Position numbers and translations under genes: made by a program. This document shows, piece after piece, positions 24,372-33,877 of a stretch of DNA of 64,000 nucleotides. Below the pieces are notes generated by a model, which was not told the DNA's origin, did no database searches, and worked only from the letters and a program-made list of their open reading frames with translations. Origin of the DNA: Chania multitudinisentens RB-25 (GTDB lineage Bacteria > Pseudomonadota > Gammaproteobacteria > Enterobacterales > Enterobacteriaceae); the NCBI RefSeq assembly GCF_000520015.2, contig NZ_CP007044.2:1302001-1366000 (forward strand). Reading direction: 5' to 3'. Position 1 is the stretch's first letter. Every line of letters starts with the position of its first letter.

Positions 24372-25738
24372 GGTTATTGCGTTTTTCTCCGCGCAGTTCG
24401 TTTGCCCGCACTTTGTTATTGATCGTCACTTTGCTGTTCGTCAGCTTGGTGACGACCTATCTGGTGGTGCTCAATTTCGCCATCCTGCCCAGCCTGCAGC
24501 AGTTCAACAAGGTGTTGGCGTATGAAGTTCGTATGCTGATGACTGACCGGCTGCAACTGGAGGATGGCACGTTGCTTGAAGTGCCACCTGCGTTCCGCCG
24601 CGAAATCTACCGTGAGCTGGGCATTTCCCTGTATACCAACGCTGCGGCGGAGGAAAGCGGTTTGCGTTGGGCGCAGCACTATCAGTTCCTCAGCCAGCAG
24701 ATGGCGCAGCAACTGGGGGGGCCGACCGATGTCCGTGTCGAGGTGAATAAAAACTCGCCGGTGGTGTGGCTGAAAACCTGGCTGCAGCCGGATATCTGGG
24801 TGCGCGTTCCGCTGACCGAAATCCATCAGGGTGACTTCTCTCCGCTGTTCCGTTACACCTTGGCAATCATGCTGTTGGCGATAGGTGGTGCCTGGCTGTT
24901 TATCCGTATCCAGAATCGCCCGCTGGTTGAACTTGAACACGCAGCCTTGCAGGTGGGGAAAGGCATGATCCCGCCACCTTTGCGCGAATATGGTGCCTCT
25001 GAGGTGCGCTCAGTCACCCGTGCTTTTAACCAGATGGCCTCCGGGGTGAAGCAACTTGCTGATGATCGTACTCTGCTGATGGCTGGCGTGAGCCACGATT
25101 TGCGTACGCCGCTGACGCGTATTCGGTTGGCGACAGAAATGATGAGCACCGAAGATGGTTATCTGGCGGAGTCGATCAATAAAGATATTGAAGAATGCAA
25201 TGCCATCATTGAGCAGTTTATCGATTATCTGCGGACTGGCCAGGAAATGCAGACTGAGCTCAGCGATCTGAATGCCATTCTGGGAGAGGTTGTGGCAGCA
25301 GAAAGCGGCTACGAGCGGGTGATTGAAACTAGCATATTACCCGATGAACTGATGATGAATGTGCATCCGTTATCGATCAAGCGTGCAGCGGTAAATATGG
25401 TGGTGAATGCGGCTCGGTACGGAAACGGTTGGATCAAGGTTAGCAGCGGGCGCGAGCTGCAACGCGGCTGGTTCCAAGTGGAGGATGATGGCCCTGGGAT
25501 CAAACCGGAAGAACTCAAGCATCTGTTGCAACCCTTTGTGCGTGGTGACAGCGCACGCAGCACCAGCGGCACTGGCCTGGGGTTGGCGATTGTACAGCGC
25601 ATTATTGATGCACATGCGGGCGTGCTGGATATCGGCACCAGTGAGCGCGGTGGGTTGCGTATCCGTGCTTATATTCCGTTGCCGATGGAGAAGAAAGAGT
25701 TGGTCAACGGGCATCAAACGGCGAAAGATACCGCCTAG
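24368..25738 (+). CDS. envZ: Osmosensor histidine kinase EnvZ
   Basis: The ATG at 24368 overlaps the ompR stop (ATGA), giving 456 residues (E. coli 450). Order: N-terminal transmembrane segment (TLLLIVTLLFVSLVTTYLVV), periplasmic domain, second transmembrane segment (LAIMLLAIGGAWLFIRI), HAMP linker, DHp domain with the phospho-His in AGVSHDLRTPLTRIR, then the ATPase domain with N-box NMVVNAARYG, G1 EDDGPGI and G2 SGTGLGLAIV. It is bifunctional toward OmpR as kinase and phosphatase. Confidence 0.97.
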   Translation: MRLLRFSPRSSFARTLLLIVTLLFVSLVTTYLVVLNFAILPSLQQFNKVLAYEVRMLMTDRLQLEDGTLLEVPPAFRREIYRELGISLYTNAAAEESGLRWAQHYQFLSQQMAQQLGGPTDVRVEVNKNSPVVWLKTWLQPDIWVRVPLTEIHQGDFSPLFRYTLAIMLLAIGGAWLFIRIQNRPLVELEHAALQVGKGMIPPPLREYGASEVRSVTRAFNQMASGVKQLADDRTLLMAGVSHDLRTPLTRIRLATEMMSTEDGYLAESINKDIEECNAIIEQFIDYLRTGQEMQTELSDLNAILGEVVAAESGYERVIETSILPDELMMNVHPLSIKRAAVNMVVNAARYGNGWIKVSSGRELQRGWFQVEDDGPGIKPEELKHLLQPFVRGDSARSTSGTGLGLAIVQRIIDAHAGVLDIGTSERGGLRIRAYIPLPMEKKELVNGHQTAKDTA

Positions 25739-25759
25739 TTTCCAGGCCGGGCGGCTCGG

Positions 25760-26239
25760 TCAGGGTTTTCTGCTCATCACGTAGTATTCTGCGGCTTCTT
25801 CATGCAAGCGTCGGCCAGTGGTGGCCTGCCAAGGGTCGATAAGAGTAATACCGCTATGAATGAAATCCTTGGTATTACGTGTGGCCAAGGTTGCGCCGTA
25901 TTGCTGGCAGGTGGCGGCAATTTGATGGTCTGCCATGCTGACAAGAGTACCGCGACGGCGATTGGCCCCCATTAGTTCTGCGTACTGTATGGCGCAATCA
26001 GTGTCAAAAGGTAAAATCCTTTCTGGAAACTCTTCCTGTAGCATCAGATCTAAACGGTTTCGCAGTTCAAGCTGCCTTTTCCCTGCGGGCATACAGGTGA
26101 TGCCGGTATAGAGTTCTGCTACCACGATGGCACTTAAATAAAACTGATAAGTATCCTGCTCATCCAGCCACTTTAAAACCGTGTAATGAGGGGTTGGGCG
26201 CAGTAACTCTGCAACGACATTGGTATCGAGAATGATCAT
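25760..26239 (-). CDS. PIN-domain toxin (FitB/VapC type)
   Basis: The 159-residue protein has the PIN nuclease fold: the first acidic residue in ILDTNVVAELLR, a Glu in IVVAELYTGI, Asp in PFDTDCAIQYAEL and the last acidic site in SMADHQIAATCQQ and LATRNTKDF. FitB-type features (NVVSEL-like start, MPAGKRQ) are visible. It should cleave RNA when released from its antitoxin, which is encoded directly upstream with a 4-bp ATGA overlap. The tail after LIDPW is about 20 residues longer than usual. It is inserted between envZ and pckA, which are direct neighbours in E. coli. Confidence 0.88.
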   Translation of the reverse strand: MIILDTNVVAELLRPTPHYTVLKWLDEQDTYQFYLSAIVVAELYTGITCMPAGKRQLELRNRLDLMLQEEFPERILPFDTDCAIQYAELMGANRRRGTLVSMADHQIAATCQQYGATLATRNTKDFIHSGITLIDPWQATTGRRLHEEAAEYYVMSRKP

Positions 26240-26499
26240 GCTTGTTCATCATCATTGTCAAAAGTAACAATGCGTGGCGGTGTTGCGTCACGTGGTGGGA
26301 TTTCCAGTTCAACACCGCCGAATTCAGCAAAATGCTGATGCAGGCGGGTTCCCAACCCATAGCGCGGTGGCTTTTTCGTCAGCGCCTGTTTCAAAATCAT
26401 ACGTACTTCCTCCTCCATGGAATGGCCATTTTTAGCCGCTGAGATACGCAGCAGCTCTTTTACTTCATCATCCAGATTCCTGACGGTGATAGTCGCCAT
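26236..26499 (-). CDS. Ribbon-helix-helix antitoxin (FitA type)
   Basis: The start at 26499 is set by the AAAGGAGG ribosome site and the typical first strand MATITVRNLDDEVKELLR, giving 87 residues; the longer open frame upstream is not used. The N-terminal Arc/MetJ-like ribbon-helix-helix continues through AKNGHSMEEEVRMILKQAL. The acidic C-terminus (EIPPRDATPPRIVTFDNDDE) should wrap around the toxin. FitA antitoxins repress their own promoter with the toxin as co-repressor. Confidence 0.88.
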   Translation of the reverse strand: MATITVRNLDDEVKELLRISAAKNGHSMEEEVRMILKQALTKKPPRYGLGTRLHQHFAEFGGVELEIPPRDATPPRIVTFDNDDEQA

Positions 26500-26515
26500 T
26501 GAGCCTCCTTTGCTA

Positions 26516-26531
26516 GCAATGATTGCATTGC
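26516..26531. promoter_or_regulatory. Inverted repeat upstream of the antitoxin, possible operator
   Basis: GCAAT-gattgc-ATTGC lies 17 bp upstream of the antitoxin start, where an autoregulatory operator of a ribbon-helix-helix protein would be expected. Confidence 0.4.
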
Positions 26532-26575
26532 ATAATTTTCCTACCGGGATGGTTAAAAAACAAGCGACGAGAATG

Positions 26576-26599
26576 AAAAAAGGCGCGAAATCACGCCTT
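26576..26599 (-). terminator. Rho-independent terminator of pckA
   Basis: On the minus strand AAGGCGTGA-ttt-CGCGCCTT (one mismatch) is followed by TTTTTTC. It is 57 bp past the pckA stop. Confidence 0.75.
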
Positions 26600-26655
26600 G
26601 AGGTAAGAAGGTGTAGGGGGGCTGAATACTGATACAACACCCCCTACTGAGGGTA

Positions 26656-28275
26656 TTACAGTTTCGGCCCCGCGCTGACCAGTGCTGCACCCGCTGGGGT
26701 ATCCGTGTATTTATCAAAATTGGTGATAAAGCGATTCGCCAGATCGTGCGCTTTCTCTTCCCATTGTGCCACGGTGGCATAGGTGGCCCGTGGGTCGAGG
26801 ATGGCCGGATCAACGCCCGGTAAGGCGGTTGGCATCGCCAGATCGAAAATCGGCAGCGTAATAGTTTCCGCTTTGTCGATTTCACCATTAAGGATGGCAT
26901 CAATAATGCCACGGGTATCTTGGATCGAGATACGCTTGCCAGTGCCGTTCCAACCGGTATTTACCAGATAAGCCTGCGCTCCAGCTGCTTGCATACGTTT
27001 GACCAGGACTTCTGCATATTGCGTCGGGTGCAGCGACAGGAAAGCTGCACCAAAACAAGCGGAGAAGGTTGGGGTTGGCTCGGTGACGCCACGCTCGGTA
27101 CCTGCCAGCTTCGCTGTGAAACCGGACAGGAAGTGGTATTGGGTCTGGTTGGCCGTTAGGCGTGATACCGGGGGCAATACGCCAAAAGCATCGGCGGTCA
27201 GGAAGATCACCTTGGTGGCATGGCCGGCTTTTGAAACCGGTTTAACGATATTCTGGATGTGGTAGATCGGATAAGAAACGCGGGTGTTCTCGGTTTTCGA
27301 ACCGTCGTTGAAATCGACCGTGCCATCGGCCAGTACGGTCACGTTTTCCAGTAATGCATCGCGCTTAATAGCGTGATAGATATCTGGCTCTGCTTGTTCG
27401 GAAAGCTTGATGGTTTTGGCGTAGCAGCCCCCTTCGAAGTTGAAGACTCCATCATCGTCCCAGCCGTGTTCGTCGTCGCCGATCAATTGGCGCTTCGGAT
27501 CGGTGGAGAGCGTGGTTTTACCTGTGCCGGACAGGCCAAAGAACACCGCTACATCACCTTTCTCGCCCACGTTGGCCGAGCAGTGCATGGAGGCAATGCC
27601 TTTCAGCGGCAGCAGGTAGTTCATTATAGAGAACATCCCTTTCTTCATTTCGCCGCCGTACCAGGTGCCGCCGATCAACTGCATACGTTCAGTCAGGTTG
27701 AACGCGACGAAGTTTTCCGAATTCATCCCCTGTTGCTGCCAATTCGGATTGGTGCATTTGGCACCGTTCATTACCACAAAGTCGGGTTCAAAATTTTGCA
27801 GTTCTTCATCGCTTGGGCGGATGAACATGTTTTTCACAAAGTGCGCCTGCCAGGCGACTTCGGTAATAAAGCGCACTTTCAGACGGGTGTCAGCGTTGGC
27901 GCCACAAAAAGTATCCACCACAAACAAACGCTTGCCGGAAAGTTGCTCGGTGACCAGTTGCTTCAGATTGGCCCAGACTTCAGGGCTGAGAGGTTTGTTA
28001 TCATTCTTGCCTTTACCCTGATCTGCCCACCAGACGGTGTTCCGGGTAATATCATCACGGACAATATACTTATCTTTTGGAGAGCGACCGGTAAAAATAC
28101 CGGTATCGACAGAAACGGCTCCCAGATGAGTAACAACACCGCGCTCAAACCCTTCCAGTGAAGGATCGGTTTCTTCTTTGAACAATAATTCATAACTTGG
28201 ATTGTGAACGATTTCACCAACGTTATGGATCCCATAGGCGGCAAGATCCTGGTGGGTTATACCTTTAACACGCAT
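26656..28275 (-). CDS. pckA: Phosphoenolpyruvate carboxykinase (ATP)
   Basis: The 539-residue enzyme converts oxaloacetate and ATP to phosphoenolpyruvate in gluconeogenesis. The ATP-type signatures are clear: GIFTGRSPKDKYIVRDD, SMHCSANVG, Walker A FFGLSGTGKTTLS, kinase-2 metal site DDEHGW and YAKTIKLS. Near identity to E. coli PckA covers the full length, ending AALVSAGPKL. An AAGGAG site precedes the ATG, and the gene has its own terminator. Confidence 0.98.
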   Translation of the reverse strand: MRVKGITHQDLAAYGIHNVGEIVHNPSYELLFKEETDPSLEGFERGVVTHLGAVSVDTGIFTGRSPKDKYIVRDDITRNTVWWADQGKGKNDNKPLSPEVWANLKQLVTEQLSGKRLFVVDTFCGANADTRLKVRFITEVAWQAHFVKNMFIRPSDEELQNFEPDFVVMNGAKCTNPNWQQQGMNSENFVAFNLTERMQLIGGTWYGGEMKKGMFSIMNYLLPLKGIASMHCSANVGEKGDVAVFFGLSGTGKTTLSTDPKRQLIGDDEHGWDDDGVFNFEGGCYAKTIKLSEQAEPDIYHAIKRDALLENVTVLADGTVDFNDGSKTENTRVSYPIYHIQNIVKPVSKAGHATKVIFLTADAFGVLPPVSRLTANQTQYHFLSGFTAKLAGTERGVTEPTPTFSACFGAAFLSLHPTQYAEVLVKRMQAAGAQAYLVNTGWNGTGKRISIQDTRGIIDAILNGEIDKAETITLPIFDLAMPTALPGVDPAILDPRATYATVAQWEEKAHDLANRFITNFDKYTDTPAGAALVSAGPKL

Positions 28276-28434
28276 ATCACTGCTCCTTAGATCACAGAAT
28301 TTCTGGCGACAATTGTAGGGCTTTAGTAGAGAGTAACCGGGATAGGTATCAAATAATTAACGTTTTAGACGTTTTTTAATTACGTTATGAGAGATAACAC
28401 ACGGAAAAAAGCAAACGTGCAAACAACGAGGATC

Positions 28435-28458
28435 GGCGAGTACCAGAGAGCACTCGCC
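28435..28458 (-). terminator. Hairpin after hslO
   Basis: GGCGAGT pairs with ACTCGCC (7 bp, 10-nt loop) 14 bp past the hslO stop. No T-tract follows on the minus strand, so its role as a terminator is uncertain. Confidence 0.4.
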
Positions 28459-28472
28459 AAAGGATATATCAC

Positions 28473-29351
28473 TTAGTGCAGTTGTGGATTGCCAGCGGAA
28501 TTACCGGTATGCAGTGTGGCGATGTCTACGGCATCGAATACGTAATGATTGCCGCAGTAGTCGCAATGCATATCAATGTTACCGTCCTGCTCTAACATGC
28601 TGGCGACTTCCTCCGTTGGCAATGTCATCAACGCATCGGCGCAGCGCTGGCGTGAACAGGTGCAGCGGAAGGTCACATCCTGCGGTTCGTACAGCGTCAC
28701 TTCTTCCTGATGATACAAACGATAGAGCACCTCGTTCGCTGGCAGGTTGAACAACTCTTCATTTTTGATAGTGGCGGTCAGTTGTACCAAGTGATCAAAA
28801 TCGTCGGTATTCGTGTTCTGTGCAGGTAGCACCTGCAACAGCATACCGCTTGCAGCGGGTTTATCTGCCGACTCACCGGTGCGGATAAACAGACGAGTTG
28901 GTAATTGCTCTGACTGGCGGAAATACCCTTCCAGGCACTCTGCCAATGTTTCACCTTCCAACCCAACCACGCCCTGGTAGCGCTCGCCTTCGGACGGGCT
29001 GATGGTGATCACCATAATCCCGTTGCCGAGCATCTGGTGCAGCGTGCTGTCACTGGCAATATCGCCCTCCAGGCGTGCTACCCCACGCATTTCCTGACGG
29101 TTATTACCGTTGATTACCGCCAGTTTAAGCGGGCCATCACCCTGTATCTGCACGGTGATGTCACCATCGAACTTCAGCGTTGCGGTCAGCAGGCTGGTGG
29201 CAACCAAGAGCTCACCGAGCAGTTTTTGCACCGGTGCTGGGTAGTCATGGTTAGCCAGGATATGCTGATAGGTTTCGCTGACGGTAACCAGCTCACCGCG
29301 CACCGCGTAGTTTTCGAACAGGTAACGGTGTAATTGGTCATGGTTGGACAT
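28473..29351 (-). CDS. hslO: Redox-regulated chaperone Hsp33
   Basis: A 292-residue cytoplasmic holdase. The C-terminal zinc switch has the four Cys CTCSRQRC...CDYC (CxC plus CxxC); oxidation releases zinc and activates the chaperone. The N-terminal core begins MSNHDQLHRYLFENYAVRGELV as in E. coli. It follows hslR (79-bp gap), keeping the yrfG-hslR-hslO order of E. coli. Heat-shock control is expected, but I could not identify a sigma-32 promoter with confidence. Confidence 0.97.
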   Translation of the reverse strand: MSNHDQLHRYLFENYAVRGELVTVSETYQHILANHDYPAPVQKLLGELLVATSLLTATLKFDGDITVQIQGDGPLKLAVINGNNRQEMRGVARLEGDIASDSTLHQMLGNGIMVITISPSEGERYQGVVGLEGETLAECLEGYFRQSEQLPTRLFIRTGESADKPAASGMLLQVLPAQNTNTDDFDHLVQLTATIKNEELFNLPANEVLYRLYHQEEVTLYEPQDVTFRCTCSRQRCADALMTLPTEEVASMLEQDGNIDMHCDYCGNHYVFDAVDIATLHTGNSAGNPQLH

Positions 29352-29430
29352 AGTTTTCTCTCATTAAGGTGAGGGATGATTCCGGCTCACCAGGCTATCT
29401 TCTGTACCACGCCCCAGGGCAGACCCTGGC

Positions 29431-29835
29431 TTACTGGGGTTGGCTTTTAAATTTAATCAGATCGCGCCGCTCTTTCTTGCCAGGCCGACGATCCGGGTGT
29501 GGCATGGTCAGCGCGTTCATCTTGCGGGCAAGCGCCATTTTTTCGCGGTTAGCGATGCTGGCTTCAGTTTCCTGATACATCTGCTGGGCTTCATTGGCCC
29601 CACGCCGCTGAGCGGTAACCGCCAGCACGATCAGGGTACGTTCTTCGTTGCCTTGGCGCAGTTTGATTTCTGCATTAATCTCAACAATTTTGCTCGGTTT
29701 GCCGCGTTGCCCGTTGTAATGCACCTTGCCGCCGTCGATCATTTCACGCGCCAACGCACGGGTTTTATAAAAGCGGGCTGCCCATAACCATTTATCTAGG
29801 CGGACGGCATCATCCAGTGTTGCTTTAGCTTTCAT
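29431..29835 (-). CDS. hslR: Heat shock protein 15 (ribosome-recycling S4 protein)
   Basis: A 134-residue protein with an N-terminal S4 RNA-binding domain (VRLDKWLWAARFYKTRALAREMIDGGKVHYNG) and a strongly basic C-terminus (HPDRRPGKKERRDLIKF). Hsp15 binds stalled 50S subunits carrying peptidyl-tRNA so that they can be recycled. Its start overlaps the yrfG end by 11 bp, so translation is probably coupled. Confidence 0.96.
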   Translation of the reverse strand: MKAKATLDDAVRLDKWLWAARFYKTRALAREMIDGGKVHYNGQRGKPSKIVEINAEIKLRQGNEERTLIVLAVTAQRRGANEAQQMYQETEASIANREKMALARKMNALTMPHPDRRPGKKERRDLIKFKSQPQ

Positions 29836-30511
29836 TGTTCCTCCGTTTCAGAGCGGGTATCAGCTGGCGGTAGTCACTCATAGATGGGTAACGCTGGAAC
29901 GTTTTACTCATCATACTGGAGTCTGGGTTTTGTACACCCAAGCAGTAACGGATACCAAACGTACAAGCCGCGTCCAAAATAGGTTCACTATCATCCACAA
30001 ACATCGTGCGCTGTGGATCAAAACCAGTTTGCTGTTGTACAGCCTGCCACAGACGCTGATCTTCTTTTGGATAACCAAATGTGTGGGTGGAAAGCAATAA
30101 ATCAAGGTGCCGATCCAAACCGGTATGCTCAATTTTTACCGCCAAGCTGTGCGGATGCGCATTGGTCAGCAGAATGGTGCGGCGGCCAGAGAGGCGTAAC
30201 GCCTGTAAAAACGGTTCGGTATCCTCGCGTAGCCGTGCACGGCTACCCACTTCGCTGGTCATACGGTAGATATCCAGTTCCAATTGCTGGCTCCAATAAT
30301 CAAAGCAATACCAGTTCATGGTGTGTTGCACTGCGAGATATTCGGCATGAATGATTTTGCGGGCATCAGCGAACGGGATGGCTCGTTGTTCACTCAGCGC
30401 CTGTGGAACCAGCTGCAACCAGAAATGGCTGTCGAATTCCAGATCGAGCAGGGTACCGTCCATATCCAGCAGTACGGTATCAATATCGCGCCAGTCGAAC
30501 TCAGGAACCAT
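29825..30511 (-). CDS. yrfG: HAD-family GMP/IMP nucleotidase YrfG
   Basis: The start at 30511 is chosen because GGAG lies six bases before it; two in-frame upstream starts place the ribosome site inside the gene. The product of 228 residues carries HAD motif I DMDGTLLDL, motif II LLTNAHPHS, motif III Lys in YPKEDQRLW and motif IV FVDDSEPILDAA. E. coli YrfG removes phosphate from GMP and IMP. It sits between igaA and hslR. Confidence 0.93.
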   Translation of the reverse strand: MVPEFDWRDIDTVLLDMDGTLLDLEFDSHFWLQLVPQALSEQRAIPFADARKIIHAEYLAVQHTMNWYCFDYWSQQLELDIYRMTSEVGSRARLREDTEPFLQALRLSGRRTILLTNAHPHSLAVKIEHTGLDRHLDLLLSTHTFGYPKEDQRLWQAVQQQTGFDPQRTMFVDDSEPILDAACTFGIRYCLGVQNPDSSMMSKTFQRYPSMSDYRQLIPALKRRNNES

Positions 30512-30618
30512 GAAAAACTCCATATCCACAGACGAGCCAGTGGTGGCCCGCAGATGATAAAAACGGCTAATAACGTTAGCGTAGCATAAGCCAGTAACAG
30601 AGCAGAGTCTGAGCGATG

Positions 30619-32754
30619 TTATACCATCGGGCGTACGGACGCCGAAGTAAGCTGAGGATTGAAGCAGCTGTCATAGTAGCGTTGGATATCGGCGAGACGA
30701 TGCTGGTTTTTGCGCCAGCGCTGTAGCAGCCGCCAGGCGTTATAGCCAAGGCTGGCCACCAGCGCCAGCAGCAGCAGGCTGGTGCCGAGGTAGCGCCACA
30801 GGGTGATCATATCCGGTTCGCTGTGTAATGCGATATGGCGGGTGCCATTGGCATCAACAGAGATATTGGTGATGACTCCCTGAGCCTGGAACGGGGCACG
30901 CAGTAGCAGATTGGTTAGGCGTTGCAGCTCGTTCCACTGTTCCAGCGCATTGTTCTCGTTCAATGGCGAATTAGGCTTAGGATGATCGACCAGTGGTTTG
31001 CCTTCGTCGCTGGTGATCAGGAACCCACCTGGAGGTGGGCTGTTGAGCGTGGCGGTTGCCTGACGGATTTCCTCCGTGACAAACGACGAGGCTGCTGTAT
31101 TGCTCAGGTTTTCCAGCGATTCGGCACTGACTGGCCGCAGCAAAACGTTAACTCCTTGCAGGGCACCTGATTTGGCCCGTTTTACCAGGCTGGCCCAGTT
31201 TTTGGCATTTCCCAGATTCACCAAAGCATTCTTTAAGCGGATACAGTCGCTTTCCAAACTGCACAATTCCTGGGTTTTCAACACAATATCCGAGAAGTCG
31301 TCCAGCAGGATCATACCGGATTTCTCAATAGCGCTGGCCAATTGCGGGTTCAGTTTTTGCTGGGTCCCGCTTGGGTGCAACTGTTTGTTAACGGTGGCCA
31401 GCAGGGCGGCGGCTTTATCGATCACCTCTGACTCTGGCGGTGGTAAGGGATCGGCATTATTCCAGTAGATTCTGGAACAATCGAAAGGCATAAAGCCGGC
31501 AGTCGTAGAATTACCCTCATCTGGCGGCAGATAGCACATGCCGTAACCTTGAATTTTCAGGGTATCACCGATGTGCAGCGGTATTGCTTCCAGGGCCTGT
31601 ACGTTAGTAACTTCGGTTTTCTGCGCACCTTGCAGCCATGCACTGCTCAATTTTACGGGCAGGCTGAGTGGGACGTAGGTCAGCAGCAACAGGATGGTGA
31701 CCAAGGCACTGGCAGCAAGTACGGCGTTTTTCCCCCATTGCTGTAGAGGGAAATGTTTAACTTCGTCATGCAGGGAAAGATAGTGCCCTTGGCGCACGAC
31801 CTGCCGATTGAGATAGATATCCACATTGGTGATTTTGCCCAGATCTGCCGTGAGGTAAGGCTGCCAGTGCGGTGGGTAGGTGAGATCGATCATCCCCAGA
31901 GAGATATTGCTGATTTGCCCTTGTTCGGGCTCACCAAACAGACCCCAGCGCTTTGGTGTGCCACGCAGACAATGCACTTCTTTCAATTCACTTTCAGCAG
32001 GGTGACGGAGTAGATTCCAGCAGCCCCATACAATCATCAACACTGCCACAAATATCATCCAGGGGATCACCATGATTGGGCTGATCAGGCTGAAAAACAG
32101 CAGCAACAGGGCAGCAGAAATGCTGGTAGCTTCCTTGATACCGTTTGGGCGGTTGAGGGAATTCTCTTGGTAGGTTTCTTTTCTGATGTTTACTAACTCA
32201 ACGTGTTCGCTTTCTTTTTGGCGAATAGAGGCATTTTTTTCGGGTATTGTTGTGGTGACGACGGGGGTGGGGGGGCGATCATAAATATGGTCAAGTAACG
32301 AATGGCCATTAAGTGAGATCACCAACGGCAGCGTCTGGGTTTTAATGACTTCCACATGATTATCGGCGCTGATGTATTGTTCCCAGAATGGGGGCAAATG
32401 AACTTCTTCGGAATCCAAATAGTAACGCCAGTTGTTGGGCTCATCGCTGGCCAAGCCATAGCGAGTAATCGCACGGGTGATAGGATAGACATTGTCACTT
32501 TGCGAAGTGAGGGCCAATCTGGCAGAAGGCAACATTGGGGACGCTGGCAACAGCCTGGTGCTGAATCGGTTTTGTTGATTGAGATAACTCTCAACCGCCG
32601 CACGCTCAGCGGTGGTCAGTTTGCGATGTGTTGGTTTAATGAATGGTAGGGAATATGCCAATGTTGATTGTTCACGAAATACGAACCAAAAATAGATACC
32701 AGCAGCAATCAGGCAAATTAGCACCAAGGCCAATATCAACACTATTGTGCTCAT
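30619..32754 (-). CDS. igaA: IgaA/UmoB-family inner-membrane repressor of the Rcs system
   Basis: The 711-residue multi-pass protein has the length of E. coli YrfF/IgaA. The N-terminus is a membrane anchor (TIVLILALVLICLIAAGIYFWF). Two further hydrophobic blocks follow near residues 215-250 and 345-365, then a large periplasmic domain with paired Cys (GYGMCYLPPDEG, FMPFDCS, LCSLESDC), then a last membrane helix before the C-terminal cytoplasmic tail. IgaA restrains RcsC-RcsD signalling and is essential in Salmonella unless Rcs is blocked; Proteus UmoB is the homologue. It starts a leftward gene group with yrfG, hslR and hslO. Confidence 0.95.
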   Translation of the reverse strand: MSTIVLILALVLICLIAAGIYFWFVFREQSTLAYSLPFIKPTHRKLTTAERAAVESYLNQQNRFSTRLLPASPMLPSARLALTSQSDNVYPITRAITRYGLASDEPNNWRYYLDSEEVHLPPFWEQYISADNHVEVIKTQTLPLVISLNGHSLLDHIYDRPPTPVVTTTIPEKNASIRQKESEHVELVNIRKETYQENSLNRPNGIKEATSISAALLLLFFSLISPIMVIPWMIFVAVLMIVWGCWNLLRHPAESELKEVHCLRGTPKRWGLFGEPEQGQISNISLGMIDLTYPPHWQPYLTADLGKITNVDIYLNRQVVRQGHYLSLHDEVKHFPLQQWGKNAVLAASALVTILLLLTYVPLSLPVKLSSAWLQGAQKTEVTNVQALEAIPLHIGDTLKIQGYGMCYLPPDEGNSTTAGFMPFDCSRIYWNNADPLPPPESEVIDKAAALLATVNKQLHPSGTQQKLNPQLASAIEKSGMILLDDFSDIVLKTQELCSLESDCIRLKNALVNLGNAKNWASLVKRAKSGALQGVNVLLRPVSAESLENLSNTAASSFVTEEIRQATATLNSPPPGGFLITSDEGKPLVDHPKPNSPLNENNALEQWNELQRLTNLLLRAPFQAQGVITNISVDANGTRHIALHSEPDMITLWRYLGTSLLLLALVASLGYNAWRLLQRWRKNQHRLADIQRYYDSCFNPQLTSASVRPMV

Positions 32755-33239
32755 GCTACCCTCATCCTGAACCTATAGAACCCGTCCGGCACCACACTAT
32801 ACACGGAGTTAGTTTTCAAGGGATAGAATGAGCGACAATGACTTGTCACTGGGTTGTCATTCAAATGCCCGAAAGCGCCCTATGTATATGATAATAGCAA
32901 CCACATTGCGGGCCTGATATCGGTTTTATCCTATTTTATTATTCCATTTTTAGTGAGTTTCTGGAGTTATTCGCTCCGTACAGACTACGCTTGTTAAAAA
33001 AAAGTAAATTAACGATTAAGTTCGTTGCGGCAAGGGTTCTCATTAACGCACAATGTGATCCCGATCAAGTGACGATGTTACTCACCGCTTTTTTGTCGCG
33101 CCAGGTTTTGTACTCCAATGGCTGCCAGCAGCGTTTATAGCGCGATTGCGGGAGGATGTAAGACGAACATTATCCTGGTTATCCGCTTGCCAATGCCGTT
33201 TTTAGTGGCCAGAGAGTGGGTAACTCATTTGAGGCAATT
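32755..33239. promoter_or_regulatory. Divergent igaA / nudE intergenic region
   Basis: About 485 bp without a gene. It holds the promoters of both divergent genes. A CRP-like half-palindrome, TGTGA-TCCCGA-TCAAG, is at 33054-33069; only the left arm fits the consensus fully. I see no other clear element. Confidence 0.4.
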
Positions 33240-33794
33240 ATGGATAAACACCTGCAGAAACCTAAAATTCTGAAAGTAGAAACGGTCGCGCGTTCGCGTT
33301 TATTTAACGTTGAGTCGGTCGATTTGGAGTTCAGCAATGGTGTGCGGCGGGTTTACGAGCGTATGCGCCCTTCCGAGCGTGAAGCGGTCATGATTGTGCC
33401 GGTGATGGGGAGTGATTTGCTGTTGATCCGTGAGTATGCGGTAGGCACTGAATCTTATGAGCTAGGGTTCCCCAAAGGCCTGATCGATCTGGGCGAAGGG
33501 GTGCTGGAAGCGGCCAACCGCGAATTGATGGAAGAAGTGGGTTTTGGTGCGAAACGGTTTGATTTTCTTAGCAAACTGACGATGGCTCCTTCTTATTTCT
33601 CCAGCCAGATGAATATCGTTCTGGCACATGACCTGTTCCCACAAAGCCTTGAAGGGGATGAACCAGAACCCTTACCGCAGGTGCGCTGGCCAATTGCCAA
33701 CATGATGGCGTTACTGGCAGAACCGGATTTTCGTGAGGCGCGTAACGTCAGCGCGTTATTCCTGGCCGAAGCATTTCTGCGTGGATCGCGTTAA
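33240..33794 (+). CDS. nudE: ADP compounds hydrolase NudE (Nudix)
   Basis: The ATG at 33240 follows GAGG; a GTG eight codons upstream is the alternative. The 184-residue product matches E. coli NudE (186). The Nudix box GLIDLGEGVLEAANRELMEEVGF is complete. The enzyme cleaves ADP-ribose, NADH and Ap3A-type compounds. It diverges from igaA and converges on mrcA, the same arrangement as in E. coli. Confidence 0.95.
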   Translation: MDKHLQKPKILKVETVARSRLFNVESVDLEFSNGVRRVYERMRPSEREAVMIVPVMGSDLLLIREYAVGTESYELGFPKGLIDLGEGVLEAANRELMEEVGFGAKRFDFLSKLTMAPSYFSSQMNIVLAHDLFPQSLEGDEPEPLPQVRWPIANMMALLAEPDFREARNVSALFLAEAFLRGSR

Positions 33795-33842
33795 CTTTTC
33801 AAGCTACCGCATTTATTTTCGCCAACTCTGTCACTTTCCTGT

Positions 33843-33870
33843 AAAAAAATGGCCAGATTGCTCTGGCCAT
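33843..33870 (-). terminator. Rho-independent terminator of mrcA
   Basis: On the minus strand ATGGCCAGA-gcaa-TCTGGCCAT forms a perfect 9-bp stem, followed by a run of T residues. The converging nudE gene may also use it. Confidence 0.85.
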
Positions 33871-33877
33871 TGCAGGT

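Noticed and set aside
27373..28161. 262-codon frame antisense to pckA
   Set aside because: Fully inside pckA on the other strand, with no start signal.
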